Position numbers and translations under genes: made by a program. 61,564 nucleotides of DNA from Cytophagaceae bacterium (GTDB taxonomy: Bacteria; Bacteroidota; Bacteroidia; Cytophagales; Spirosomataceae). Shown in pieces: positions 10,901-20,400 of this stretch. The notes under the pieces were generated by a model. It did not search any database, had not been told where the DNA came from, and saw only the letters and a program-made list of their open reading frames with translations. How positions within the stretch are numbered: position 1 is the first letter of the stretch; every line of letters begins with the position of its first letter. The DNA is taken from the NCBI GenBank assembly GCA_947494535.1, contig CANLVU010000003.1, positions 1 through 61,564 on the forward strand. The letters run 5' to 3'.

Positions 10901-11090
10901 TTCTCTTGGTAAGAAACTTGGTTTAGACAATGCTCAAATTTATTTACAAGCACAAAATTTAGCAACGTTTACTAAGTATTCAGGACTTAACCCTGAAATC
11001 CAAACTGGAGCTGATAATACAATTGGTTTTGATGGTGGTTATATGCCAGTATCAAAAACTTTTATTTTAGGTCTTAACCTTGGATTTTAA
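7911..11090 (+). CDS. SusC/RagA family TonB-linked outer membrane protein
   Basis: Signal peptide, carboxypeptidase-like domain (ITGKVVAAKDGDGIPGASVIVKG), plug motif NEVVVTGYGSQ, SASSIYGSRAANGVVIITTKKG, C-terminal beta-barrel ending in F. Confidence 0.97.
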   Translation: MKNKLLTQLLGVFAVLVLFLGSHAASAQGNKITGKVVAAKDGDGIPGASVIVKGSKSGVASDANGNFTISAESNSILTVSSVGFSSQDVKLGSQTSITVRLAEESSTLNEVVVTGYGSQSKRAITGAVTTVDAKDLQAVPATTFAQQLQGRASGVTIVNDATPGGNATVRIRGFGTIGNNDPLYVIDGTPTENQGNLNPNDIETIQILKDASASSIYGSRAANGVVIITTKKGKTGAPKITFSSYYGTQNVANDVQSLNAKELGQYLYLADKYAGKTPSHGQYTFGSNGEVSIPDYVFPSAGKNGSAGVDPKLYSLTPDNIYAITKAADTYWWGAMTQSAPIMNYQLSASGATENSKYALSLGMFSQEGVVKFIGYDRYTLRSNTEFSAINKRLRVGENFTVAIDNRRGGFGNNEEQNAVSGSYKHHPLLPIFDIAGNFAGSRGANLGNNSNPYATLAREADNRRYGMRAFGNVYAEFDIVEGITAKTSFGIDATTSNGKYLGRANPEYVEGSFNNGSTSNTSYDYQWVWQNTVSYTKTFNDVHKIDAYVGLESIKAFGEYFGAGRNGYAFEIPSIMGYLDLGDPTRVSNYGSVGNDYTLSSQFGKFNYAYGDKYLFQAIVRNDASSRFLSASRNALFPAFSLGWRLSEESFMKDQLTFVNDLKLRFGWGKTGNQKIGNYNAYTTYRSNIFNAGYPIDGSQTTPAIGYDANAFGNPNAKWETTTSTNFGLDAALLDNHLTVELDVWNRVTSDMLFTTPITFTAGDARAPAFNVGQMTNKGVDLGISYKNSVGDLRYAISGNLSTYTNNVDKLDASPNTRFFGYGSRVPAVTLTQAGLPLSSFFGYQVLGIFQSDEEAKAWAPYENYNKAGKFKYADINGDKKITDADRTIIGSPHPDFTYGLNLNLGYKAFELTVFANGSQGNSIFNYTRFFSDFNSFQGNRSKRALYEAWQPTNKGGTVPIMDANDQVSSRPSSYFLEDGSYLRIKNVQLTYNLPRSLGKKLGLDNAQIYLQAQNLATFTKYSGLNPEIQTGADNTIGFDGGYMPVSKTFILGLNLGF

Positions 11091-11160
11091 TTAGTAATTC
11101 ACTGTAATACAGTTTATTATAAAGTTTGAACATTGTTAAATTTTTAATAAAAACAAAAAT

Positions 11161-12954
11161 ATGAAACGCAATAATATTTTAAAAATGTTCTTGTCAGCTG
11201 GTATCGTGTTAGGAATTGCTACTGCATGTAGCGATGAATTCTTAACTCTTCAGCCGCAAGCTCAATACAGCCCAGCAGCCTTGCAAACGGCTAAGGGTGT
11301 TGAAGGAGTACTTATCGGTGCTTATTCTATGCTTGATGGTCAAGGTTTAGATGGCCAAGCTCCTTGGGAGAATGATATCCAAAGCTGGGTATTTGGTGGT
11401 TTAACTTCGGATGATGCGTACAAAGGAACAGATGCGGGTGATCAACCGGAGCAATCTTTCCTTGAGACTTGGGATTTCCAAGCAACGAACGGTCACATTA
11501 AGAACAAATACAGAGGTTTGTTCAAAGGTGCTGCTCGTGCAAACGATGCGATCAATACATTGAAAAATGTAAAGGATATCACTCCTGAACGTGCTGCTCA
11601 AGTAAAAGCTGAAGCTCAATTTTTGAGAGCCTTGTTTCATTTCGAAGCTAAGAAAATGTTTAAAAACATTCCTTACATTGATGATGCAATTTTTAATTTG
11701 AATGATCTTCAGTCAACTAAAGTTCCAGTTGATCCACAAGCGTGGACTAAAATTGAGAACGATTTAAAGGCTGCTGCTGCTGTATTACCTGATAAGCAGT
11801 CGCAAGTGGGTCGTCCTACTAAGTGGGCTGCTAAAGCTTTATTAGCTAAGGCATACATGTTCCAAGGTTGGAATATTGCTACTGGTGCTGCTAATGCAGC
11901 TAAGTTAGGAGAAGCTAAAACAGTTTTAGAGGAAATCGTTAACAGTGGTAGATTCAAATTGGTAGATCTTTACAGAGATAACCATGATGCTAGCACTCGT
12001 AACAATGCTGAATCAATTTTCGAAATTCAGTATGCTTCTTCTTCAGCTAATGCTGATGCTGCTAACGCAGGTGTGGGTCTTGCTCACCCTTACGCTTCAC
12101 CTTGGGGATGTTGTGGTTTTTACCAACCGTCTCAAAACTTGGTAAATGCACACAAAACTGAGAATGGATTACCAATGTTCGATACATTCAATAACAGTGA
12201 TGTAACGAATGATCAAGGTTTAAAATTAGAGGATCCTTTTACTCCATATACTGGTGAATTAGATCCACGTTTAGATCATAATGTTGGTCGTAGAGGTATC
12301 TTATTCCTTGATTACAAAATTCACAATTTTGACTTTATCCGTGATCAAACTTATGCGGGTCCATACTCACCTAAGAAGCACATTCCATCGAAAGCATTTA
12401 CTGGAATCAATGGTTGGGGTAACTTAACTTCTAACAACTATAGAATCTTGCGTTACAGCATGATCTTATTATGGTTAGCTGAGGTTGAGGTTGAAATCGG
12501 TAGTTTAGAGAAAGCACGTGCATTGGTTAATCAAATCAGAACTCGTGCGGCTAATCCAGCTGGTTTTGTTCAAAAAGCTACTCAAGGAGCAACTCGTGAT
12601 GCATACAAATTAGAGTTCACTGCAAGTGGTGCTCCAGTTCCTGCTGCAAATTATGTAATCAAAAATTACACTGCTGCATGGAGTGATAAAGATGTTGCTC
12701 GTAAAGCAGTTCGTTTTGAGACACGTCTTGAATTTGCTATGGAGGGACACCGTTTCTTTGACTTACAAAGATGGGGAGTTGCTGCAGAGGTATTGAACGC
12801 TTACAACGCTGTTGAGGCAACTAAGCGTGTATACAAGAAAGGTGCTACTTTCGTAAAAGGTAAGCACGAATTCTTCCCTCTTCCTCAAGAAGCAATTGAC
12901 CAATCTGAGAAAGATGGAAAACCAACTTTAGTACAAGATCCTTCTTACAAATAG
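11161..12954 (+). CDS. SusD/RagB family nutrient-binding outer membrane lipoprotein
   Basis: Lipobox-like GIATACSDEFL; RALFHFEAKKMFKNIPYID; C-terminal RFETRLEFAMEGHRFFDLQRWG; directly downstream of SusC. Confidence 0.96.
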   Translation: MKRNNILKMFLSAGIVLGIATACSDEFLTLQPQAQYSPAALQTAKGVEGVLIGAYSMLDGQGLDGQAPWENDIQSWVFGGLTSDDAYKGTDAGDQPEQSFLETWDFQATNGHIKNKYRGLFKGAARANDAINTLKNVKDITPERAAQVKAEAQFLRALFHFEAKKMFKNIPYIDDAIFNLNDLQSTKVPVDPQAWTKIENDLKAAAAVLPDKQSQVGRPTKWAAKALLAKAYMFQGWNIATGAANAAKLGEAKTVLEEIVNSGRFKLVDLYRDNHDASTRNNAESIFEIQYASSSANADAANAGVGLAHPYASPWGCCGFYQPSQNLVNAHKTENGLPMFDTFNNSDVTNDQGLKLEDPFTPYTGELDPRLDHNVGRRGILFLDYKIHNFDFIRDQTYAGPYSPKKHIPSKAFTGINGWGNLTSNNYRILRYSMILLWLAEVEVEIGSLEKARALVNQIRTRAANPAGFVQKATQGATRDAYKLEFTASGAPVPAANYVIKNYTAAWSDKDVARKAVRFETRLEFAMEGHRFFDLQRWGVAAEVLNAYNAVEATKRVYKKGATFVKGKHEFFPLPQEAIDQSEKDGKPTLVQDPSYK

Positions 12955-12980
12955 TATTTAAGGAAATTTGCTAATTTTTA

Positions 12981-13021
12981 AAGAACAGAGATGGCGTTTG
13001 CTGTCTCTGTTCTTTTTTTTT
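12981..13021 (+). terminator. Rho-independent terminator after susD-like gene
   Basis: AAGAACAGAGA-N12-TCTCTGTTCTT followed by T8. Confidence 0.85.
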
Positions 13022-13051
13022 GCTATTTTTAGTAAATAATTTAGTCCATTT

Positions 13052-16000
13052 ATGAAATTCAATTCCTCTTACCTCAGCCTTTATTTTATTTTGTTTTGTA
13101 GTTTGTTACAAAGCTGTCAAAGTCAAGAAGATAGTTTATTTACTGAGCTCTCAGTTGATGAAACAGGTATTCAGTTTTCGAATAGAATTACTGAAAATGA
13201 CACAATGAACATTCTCACATTTGAATATGTGTACAATGGTGGTGGTGTGGCTTTAGGTGACTTTAATAATGATCAAAAAGTAGATATTTACTTTACCGGG
13301 AATCAGGTCGCTAATCGCTTGTACTTGAATGAGGGTGTCGATAAAAATAATCAACTGAAGTTCAAGGATGTTACTAAACAGGCAAATGTGGCTGGTGAAG
13401 GAAAATGGAATTCTGGGGTAGCTTTGGTAGACATTAATAATGATCATTTGCTTGATATTTATGTCTGTGCTACCGTTAAGAAAGTAGGCAAAGAAAGGGC
13501 AAATATTCTCTATGTTAACCAAGGATTGGATAAACAAGGTGTTCCTAGTTTTAAGAATATGGCAGAGGAATATGGCATCGCTGATACAACACATACGACC
13601 AATGCGAATTTCTTTGATTACGATAATGATGGTGATTTAGATCTTTATGTGGTAGTCGATGAAATGGCAGACATTAATTATCCTAACATGTATCATCCTA
13701 AGGTAAAAGATGGCTCATCTAGATTAACCGACAGATTATACCGAAATGATTACGACCCTAAAACGCGACATGCTCATTTTACAGATGTCTCTAAAGAAGA
13801 AGGGATTTTGATTGAAGGTTTTGGCCTAGGAATTAATATTACAGATATTAATCAAGATGGTTGGAAAGATATCTACGTGACGAATGATTACCTCAGTAAT
13901 GATTTAATGTACATAAATCAACACAAAAATGGTAAGCATACTGGTTTTATCGACCAAGCCGATCTCTATTTTAAGCATACTTCTCATTCTGCAATGGGAA
14001 ATGATGTCAATGATATCAATAATGATGGTTTAGTGGATATTATGGCTGTTGATATGATGGCTGCGGATAACTACCGTAAAAAAATGCTCACCATGGCCAA
14101 TAATTATCAAACATATCAAAATAACGATAAGTTTGGTTACGCTTTTCAGTTTCCCCGAAATACGCTACAGTTAAATCGCGGAAAAGACCCTAAAACAGGT
14201 ATTCCGGCCTTTAGTGAAATTGGTCTGTTTGCAGGTGTTGCTGAAACAGATTGGAGTTGGACGCCCATGGTAACTGATTTTGATAATGATGGACTTCGGG
14301 ATATGATTATAACGAATGGTTTTCCAAAAGATATTACAGATCAAGATTTCATGGTCTATCGTGCTGAAAGCGGAAATGTCGCCGAGCCAAAATACCTTTT
14401 AGAGATGATTTCTTCTGTGAAAATCCCGAATTATGCATTTAGAAATACGGGTAATTTAGGTTTTGAAGATGTTTCTCAAAAATGGGGAATCAAAAATCCC
14501 AGTTATTCTAATGGAGCAGCTTATGCTGATTTAGACAATGATGGTGATTTAGATTATGTGGTTAATAATATCAATGATTCAGCCTCTGTTTACCGTAATA
14601 ATGCCATGCAACTTGCACCGGAAAAAAGCCATTTTCTTCGTGTTCAACTGAAGGGTTCGGATCAAAATATTCACGGAATTGGGGCAAGCATACAAATTAA
14701 ATACAATAAAAATCAACTACAATTTTATGAATGTACGCCCTACAGGGGGTATTTATCTACTATTGAATCTATTGCGCATTTTGGTTTAGGTGAAAGCAAA
14801 GAGATAGATGAATTGAAAATTAGTTGGCCAAATGGGAAGCAACAAATTTTAAGGCATCTGAAAGCTAATCAGGTGATCACTTTGGAAGAAAAAAATGCGC
14901 AACCCTATTTACCTAATTCGGTGAAGTCACCTACTTTATTCACAGAAGTGAGCGATCAACTGAACCTACTGTATAAGCACATTGAAGACGATGCCATTGA
15001 TTTCAATAATCAAAAATTGCTGCCCCACAAATTCTCTCAACAAGGCCCCTGTCTTGCTGTAGGAGATGTTAATGGGGATTTAATCGAAGACGTGTTTATA
15101 GGCGGGTCTAGTAAGCATAAAGGCAATTTTTTGATTCAAGATAAGAATGGAAACTTCAAGTCTATGGATCTACTTTCTGGTAAAGAAGGTTTTACTAAAA
15201 GTCAAGAGGACATGGGTGCATTGCTTTTTGATGTGGATAATGATCGAGATTTAGATTTATACTTAGTAAGTGGGAGTAATGAATTACCCTTACTGGATCC
15301 AGGTTACCAAGATCGAATATTCATCAATGATGGCAAAGGGCATTTTACCGAGAATAATTCCATCTTGCCCGCATTTGCTAAAAGTGGTTCCTGTGTGAAG
15401 GCAGTCGATTTCGACCACGATGGTGATCTAGATCTGTTTGTTGGAAATAGAGTTGAACCTGGTTTTTACCCGAGACCTGTGAGTAGTTATCTATTGAGGA
15501 ATGAATTTCCAAAATTGAAATTTACGGATGTGACGAATCAGATCGCACCTGAATTAAATAAAATCGGGTTGATCTCTGACGCTTTATGGTCAGATACGGA
15601 TAATGATGGCTGGCAAGATTTGATTTTGGCAGGTGAATGGATGCCAATTAAAATCTTAAAAAATGAGAAAGGCAAATTCAAATCGATTCAATCGACGGGA
15701 ATTGAACACAAATCGGGTTGGTGGAATAGTTTAGCTGCTGGAGATTTTGACAATGACGGCGATATGGATTATGTGGCTGGGAATTTAGGCCAAAACACCT
15801 TGCACCGAGCAAGTGATGACACACCAGCCAAAATATACGCCGCAGATTTCAATGGAGATGGTACTTTTGATGCCATTCCAACGGTGTATTTTAAAGACCC
15901 AAAAGGAAAGAAAAAAGAATTTCCGTTCAATACGAGAGACGATTTGGCTAAACAATTTATACAGATTAGAAAAAGATTTGATAACTATGCCAAATTTTCC

Positions 16001-16642
16001 GTCGCAGGTATAAATGATGTGTTAACCAAGGAGGAATTGGGTAAAGCCTTGGTTTTAGAAGCTAATTGGATGAACTCTAGTTATATAGAAAATCTAGGTA
16101 AAGGGAAATTCAGAATTTTCGCCTTACCTCGATTAGCCCAAGTTTCACCTGTATTAGCGATCCAGGTTCAGGATTTTGATGAAGATGGCAACTTGGACAT
16201 GGTATTAAGTGGAAATGATTACGGCAACGAAATAAGTACAGGTCGATTAGATGCATCTAAAGGTTTGTTTTTGAAGGGAAATGGTCAAGGGAAATTTAGA
16301 GAGATTCAGTTAGGGCAAAGTGGTTTGAATTTTGATGGAGATAGTAAAGCTTTGGTCAAAATCAAGTCGAGTAAAGGAAATTTGCTTTTAATGAATTCGC
16401 AAAATCTTGGACCACTAAAAACTTACGCTTTGAATAAACCAGCGAAAGATTTTTTAGTAGATAAAGAGGAGTTTTCGGCCATTTTAACGTTAAAGAATGG
16501 CAAGAAAAGAAGAGAGGAATTTCCTTTAGGGAATACACACATGTCGCAAAATAGCCAAAGGATATGGCTGAATGGCAGTATTCTCCAAGCGGAAATGTTC
16601 AATCAAAAGCTAAAGCGGACCAGAAGCGTTTCTAATTTGTAA
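13052..16642 (+). CDS. VCBS/FG-GAP repeat protein, CRTAC1-like, with ASPIC/UnbV-like segment (lipoprotein)
   Basis: 1196 aa; lipobox-like LLQSCQS; many DxDxDGxxD repeats (DYDNDGDLDLYV, DFDNDGDMDYVAGN); ASPIC/UnbV-like GLGESKEIDELKISWPNGKQQ. Confidence 0.88.
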   Translation: MKFNSSYLSLYFILFCSLLQSCQSQEDSLFTELSVDETGIQFSNRITENDTMNILTFEYVYNGGGVALGDFNNDQKVDIYFTGNQVANRLYLNEGVDKNNQLKFKDVTKQANVAGEGKWNSGVALVDINNDHLLDIYVCATVKKVGKERANILYVNQGLDKQGVPSFKNMAEEYGIADTTHTTNANFFDYDNDGDLDLYVVVDEMADINYPNMYHPKVKDGSSRLTDRLYRNDYDPKTRHAHFTDVSKEEGILIEGFGLGINITDINQDGWKDIYVTNDYLSNDLMYINQHKNGKHTGFIDQADLYFKHTSHSAMGNDVNDINNDGLVDIMAVDMMAADNYRKKMLTMANNYQTYQNNDKFGYAFQFPRNTLQLNRGKDPKTGIPAFSEIGLFAGVAETDWSWTPMVTDFDNDGLRDMIITNGFPKDITDQDFMVYRAESGNVAEPKYLLEMISSVKIPNYAFRNTGNLGFEDVSQKWGIKNPSYSNGAAYADLDNDGDLDYVVNNINDSASVYRNNAMQLAPEKSHFLRVQLKGSDQNIHGIGASIQIKYNKNQLQFYECTPYRGYLSTIESIAHFGLGESKEIDELKISWPNGKQQILRHLKANQVITLEEKNAQPYLPNSVKSPTLFTEVSDQLNLLYKHIEDDAIDFNNQKLLPHKFSQQGPCLAVGDVNGDLIEDVFIGGSSKHKGNFLIQDKNGNFKSMDLLSGKEGFTKSQEDMGALLFDVDNDRDLDLYLVSGSNELPLLDPGYQDRIFINDGKGHFTENNSILPAFAKSGSCVKAVDFDHDGDLDLFVGNRVEPGFYPRPVSSYLLRNEFPKLKFTDVTNQIAPELNKIGLISDALWSDTDNDGWQDLILAGEWMPIKILKNEKGKFKSIQSTGIEHKSGWWNSLAAGDFDNDGDMDYVAGNLGQNTLHRASDDTPAKIYAADFNGDGTFDAIPTVYFKDPKGKKKEFPFNTRDDLAKQFIQIRKRFDNYAKFSVAGINDVLTKEELGKALVLEANWMNSSYIENLGKGKFRIFALPRLAQVSPVLAIQVQDFDEDGNLDMVLSGNDYGNEISTGRLDASKGLFLKGNGQGKFREIQLGQSGLNFDGDSKALVKIKSSKGNLLLMNSQNLGPLKTYALNKPAKDFLVDKEEFSAILTLKNGKKRREEFPLGNTHMSQNSQRIWLNGSILQAEMFNQKLKRTRSVSNL

Positions 16643-16679
16643 TGAAATCTATTTGGTTTACTGTTATCTTTTTCAGGCT

Positions 16680-17414
16680 TTAAGTTCTAAATTGATAAAT
16701 AACGGAATAGCTGGAGTTCTTTCCATCCGAAGACTTAACTCTGAAATAGTAAATTTTCCCAGTTGTAACGGGCACATCTACGCTGCTAGCAGTGATATTT
16801 GTGAATTGTGCGGTAGGTGTTTGTTTCCCATCCACTAAGTCAACAAAAAGGGTATAAGTTAGGGGATCAGATTCAGGATCGCTTCCTTTCCAGCTGACCG
16901 TTACTTTTCCATTAGTAATCGTTGCGTAAATAGATGCCGTTGGGGCTGTGATTTCAGCTGGGTAAGGCGCATAATTAACAATGGAAGCACCAGCGAGGTA
17001 AAAATTCCAAGATTCGCTGGAAGCTGTTGCTGTCGTTTTAGTGGATTTTGAAATTACCTTCCAAGAGTAAGGCGTTGCTTTATTTAAAGTAACTTTTTGG
17101 CTTGCAGCCGCTATGTTCGAAATGGTTTGTACCGCATTCGTATTCAAATCCGTCACGAGTAAATCATAACTCTCTGTATTTGTACCAGCTGCCCAAGCGA
17201 AGTTGATTTCTGCTTGATTGGTAGAAATGGATACCCCAGACTCACAGATTTTATTTTTTTCTGGTAACGACAAGCTAGCCGCCGTGGGTGGATTTACGGT
17301 AGGGGTAGGGGGTGGATTAGGGGTAGGTGCAGGGGCAGGATCCCCTCCACCGCCTCCACAGGCTGCTAATCCCCATACTAATACCAAAGCAATGAATCGA
17401 TTGAAGTTTGACAT
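16680..17414 (-). CDS. Lipoprotein with Gly/Pro-rich linker and fibronectin type III-like domains
   Basis: MSNFNRFIALVLVWGLAACGGGGGDPAPAPTPNPPPTPTVNPP (lipobox LAAC), then FN3-like repeats (TPYSWKVISKS, KIYYFRVKSSDGKNSSYS). Starts 4 bp after the RCC1 gene stop. Confidence 0.72.
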   Translation of the reverse strand: MSNFNRFIALVLVWGLAACGGGGGDPAPAPTPNPPPTPTVNPPTAASLSLPEKNKICESGVSISTNQAEINFAWAAGTNTESYDLLVTDLNTNAVQTISNIAAASQKVTLNKATPYSWKVISKSTKTTATASSESWNFYLAGASIVNYAPYPAEITAPTASIYATITNGKVTVSWKGSDPESDPLTYTLFVDLVDGKQTPTAQFTNITASSVDVPVTTGKIYYFRVKSSDGKNSSYSVIYQFRT

Positions 17415-17418
17415 AATT

Positions 17419-20400
17419 TTATTGCTTACTAATTTTTAACGTCTTGTTTACATGCGATCCTGATACCTGAATAACATAAGTTCCAGCATCCATTTTAGAT
17501 AAATCATAGGTGACTATTCTCGAATGATCGAGATCGCGCGACTCATCCAGGATTGTTTTTTCTAAGGAATAAATCAAAATTCGAACGGATGGATCTGAAC
17601 CTGGAACATAGATCGAGACCTTACCTGAAGTCGGATTCGGGTATGCGTGTGCTTGCTCGGAGATGAAGATCTCTTGGTCGAACGTGCCTTGGCATCCTAA
17701 ATCAGTAGAAACACTAATTTTATTCAATCCAGTTGAAAGTACTTTCGAATAAGTAGCCCCATTTACTTTTTCTGTAACCCCGTTAACTGAAATAGAATAG
17801 GATTCAGAACCCGATAAATTCAATACCAAGGTATTCGAATTCGGATTGAATGTGCTATTAGTTTTCAGTGCCGCTGGTTCGGTGATGATGACATCAAAGC
17901 ATTGTTCGTAGCCTTCTTTACCTAACACTTGAATGCAAACAGAATAGGTATCTTTTGCTAAACCAGAGATGTTTAAGGCTGCCGTTTCGGTCGTATTGTA
18001 AGTAAATTGTTTTGAGTAGCCAGAAGCAGAACCTACCGCTTTAATTAAGTAGTTGTAGTTTTTATTCGCGAAGGCAATTTGGATAGATCCATTATTTGAA
18101 CCCACGCAGGTAGCTGATCCCATTCCAATCGTGTAATTCTTCGCAGGTAGATTAAAGATTTCGCAACCATTCGCATCAATAATCGCACCAAGGGTGGTAT
18201 TGTTACATTTGTCTGCGTTATCCTTAATTCCATCCCCATCTGTATCAGCTAGTTCGTATTTCACGACTAAAGCAGATGAATTAGCGATACACCCGAACGG
18301 ACTCGTCACACTCACCGTATAGGTTCCATCGTTCTGAGGAATGTATTCAGCTGCAGTAGCTCCTGTAATGACAGCCCCATCCTTAGACCATTGGTATTTC
18401 GCCCCCGTCACCACTGGTACCTTCAAGGCATATGTTTTAGTGTCAGTTAAATTAAAGACGAAAGTAGATCCCGTAGTTGAAATGGTCGCATCAGGCAACG
18501 GATTAACGGTAACGGCTGTCGACTCAGAAGTGGACACATCGCCTATTGGGTAGGTAACCGTCACAAAGTAATTGCCCGTAGTGTTTGCCGTGATAGATCG
18601 AGTCTTCGCCCCCGTTGACCACGTATAAGACAGTCCACCATCAGAGGCAGTTAACACTACACTTCCACCTGGGCAGAAGGTTTTTTTGCCAGTATTTACA
18701 ATCTCTACAATCGGTTTTGCCAAAGTAGGGTTGTAATAAAAGGCTTTCCCATCGCCTAATTCTCCGTATAAATTAAGGCCCCATGACCAGAGTGATCCAT
18801 CTGATTTCAATGCTAAAGTATGGTAGCCTCCTGTCGAAATATCTTTCCAATCGCTTTCAGGGCCAATTTTAGTAGGTGTATATTTGTCACTGATACTTTC
18901 ATCGCCAAGTTGACCATAGTAATTACTTCCCCAGCCCCATATACTACCATCCGTTTTTAGAAGCATTTTGTGGTAGGATGAAAATGAGAATGACAATTTG
19001 TTTATGTTATTTATATTGATAAGGGTAGGAGTGTTTTTGTTTATGGTAGTACCATCTCCTAACTCACCGTTAACATTATAGCCCCATGCCCATAAAGTGC
19101 CATCTTTCTTTATTGCATAGGATTGGTTATAGCCTGATTCTATGGCTGACCAATCGGAAGCAGTACCTATTTGAATTGGAGTATTAGAATTTGTATTGTT
19201 TCCATTACCCAACTGTCCATATAAGTTATACCCCCATCCCCATAGTGTTCCGTTGGATTTTAATCCAACAGCAAAACCTGACCCAGCAGATATTGAAACC
19301 CAATCAGAACTATTACCGATTTGAATTGGGGGGGTAGTGGAATTAGTGGTAGTTCCGTTTCCTAATTGTCCATTCAGATTATTTCCCCAGGCCCATAATG
19401 TACCATTTTTCTTAATGGCATAGGAAGACTGGTACCCTGAATAAACAGATGCCCAGTCAGTTGCGGTTCCTATTTGTGTAGGAATGTACTTTGGGGAAGT
19501 GGTGCCATCTCCTAATTGTCCAATTTGATTAGCTCCCCAAGCCCATAGCGTGCCATCCTTTCTTAATGCAAGAGTATTAGCAGCACCAATTGATACTGAT
19601 TGCCAATTTGTATTAGTGCCTATTTGAACAGGAACATCTAAATTTCTGTCCTCCCCATTTCCTGCCTGGCCTGAAGTATTCAATCCCCAAGACCATAGTG
19701 TGCCATCTTTTTTAATAGCGGCAGAACGGTATAAAGTTGTATATATTTTCTCCCAGGTCAGATCAGTGCCTACTTGTCTCATATTGGTTTTATAGGAAAA
19801 ATTACCTTTCCCTAGTTGACCTGAACTATTAAAGCCCCATGAAAATAGATTATTTTGTTTATCAAGTGCCAATACGTGGCTAGAACCAACGGCTGCTGAT
19901 CTCCAATTAGTAGCATTTCCAATTTGTGTCAAACCATTGTAATTGCTTGAATTACCTTGGCCTAGCTGACCAAAAGAATTGGAGCCAACCCCCCAAAGTG
20001 TTCCATTCGATTTGATAGCTAAACTTGTGGATCCTGAAGGTGGAACGTATAAATTAGCCCAATTCGAATCAGTACCTACTTGAGTTGGATTCAAGACAAT
20101 ACTCAATGAAGAATTAACAAATCTATTGTATGTATTAACTCCCCAGCCCCAAATTGTTCCATCCGTTTTCAAAGCGAATGCATAATTATTTCCACTTTCG
20201 ATTAATCCCCAGTCTGTTGAATTACCTATTTGAGTTGGTATATTTCTATCGACAGTTGATCCATCTCCTAATTGGTTTAAGCTATTTTGACCCCAGGCAA
20301 AAAGTTGTCCATTGGATTTGATTGCATAAGAACTATTTCCACCGGTTGAAATAGAGACCCAATCAGTATCTGTACCAATTTGTGTAGGAGATAGTAATGT

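Noticed and set aside
13253-13594. 113-aa minus-strand ORF
   Set aside because: Antisense to the FG-GAP protein, no recognisable domain or translation signals.
16653-16838. 61-aa plus-strand ORF after the FG-GAP gene
   Set aside because: Overlaps the end of the FN3-like lipoprotein on the opposite strand; no recognisable product.
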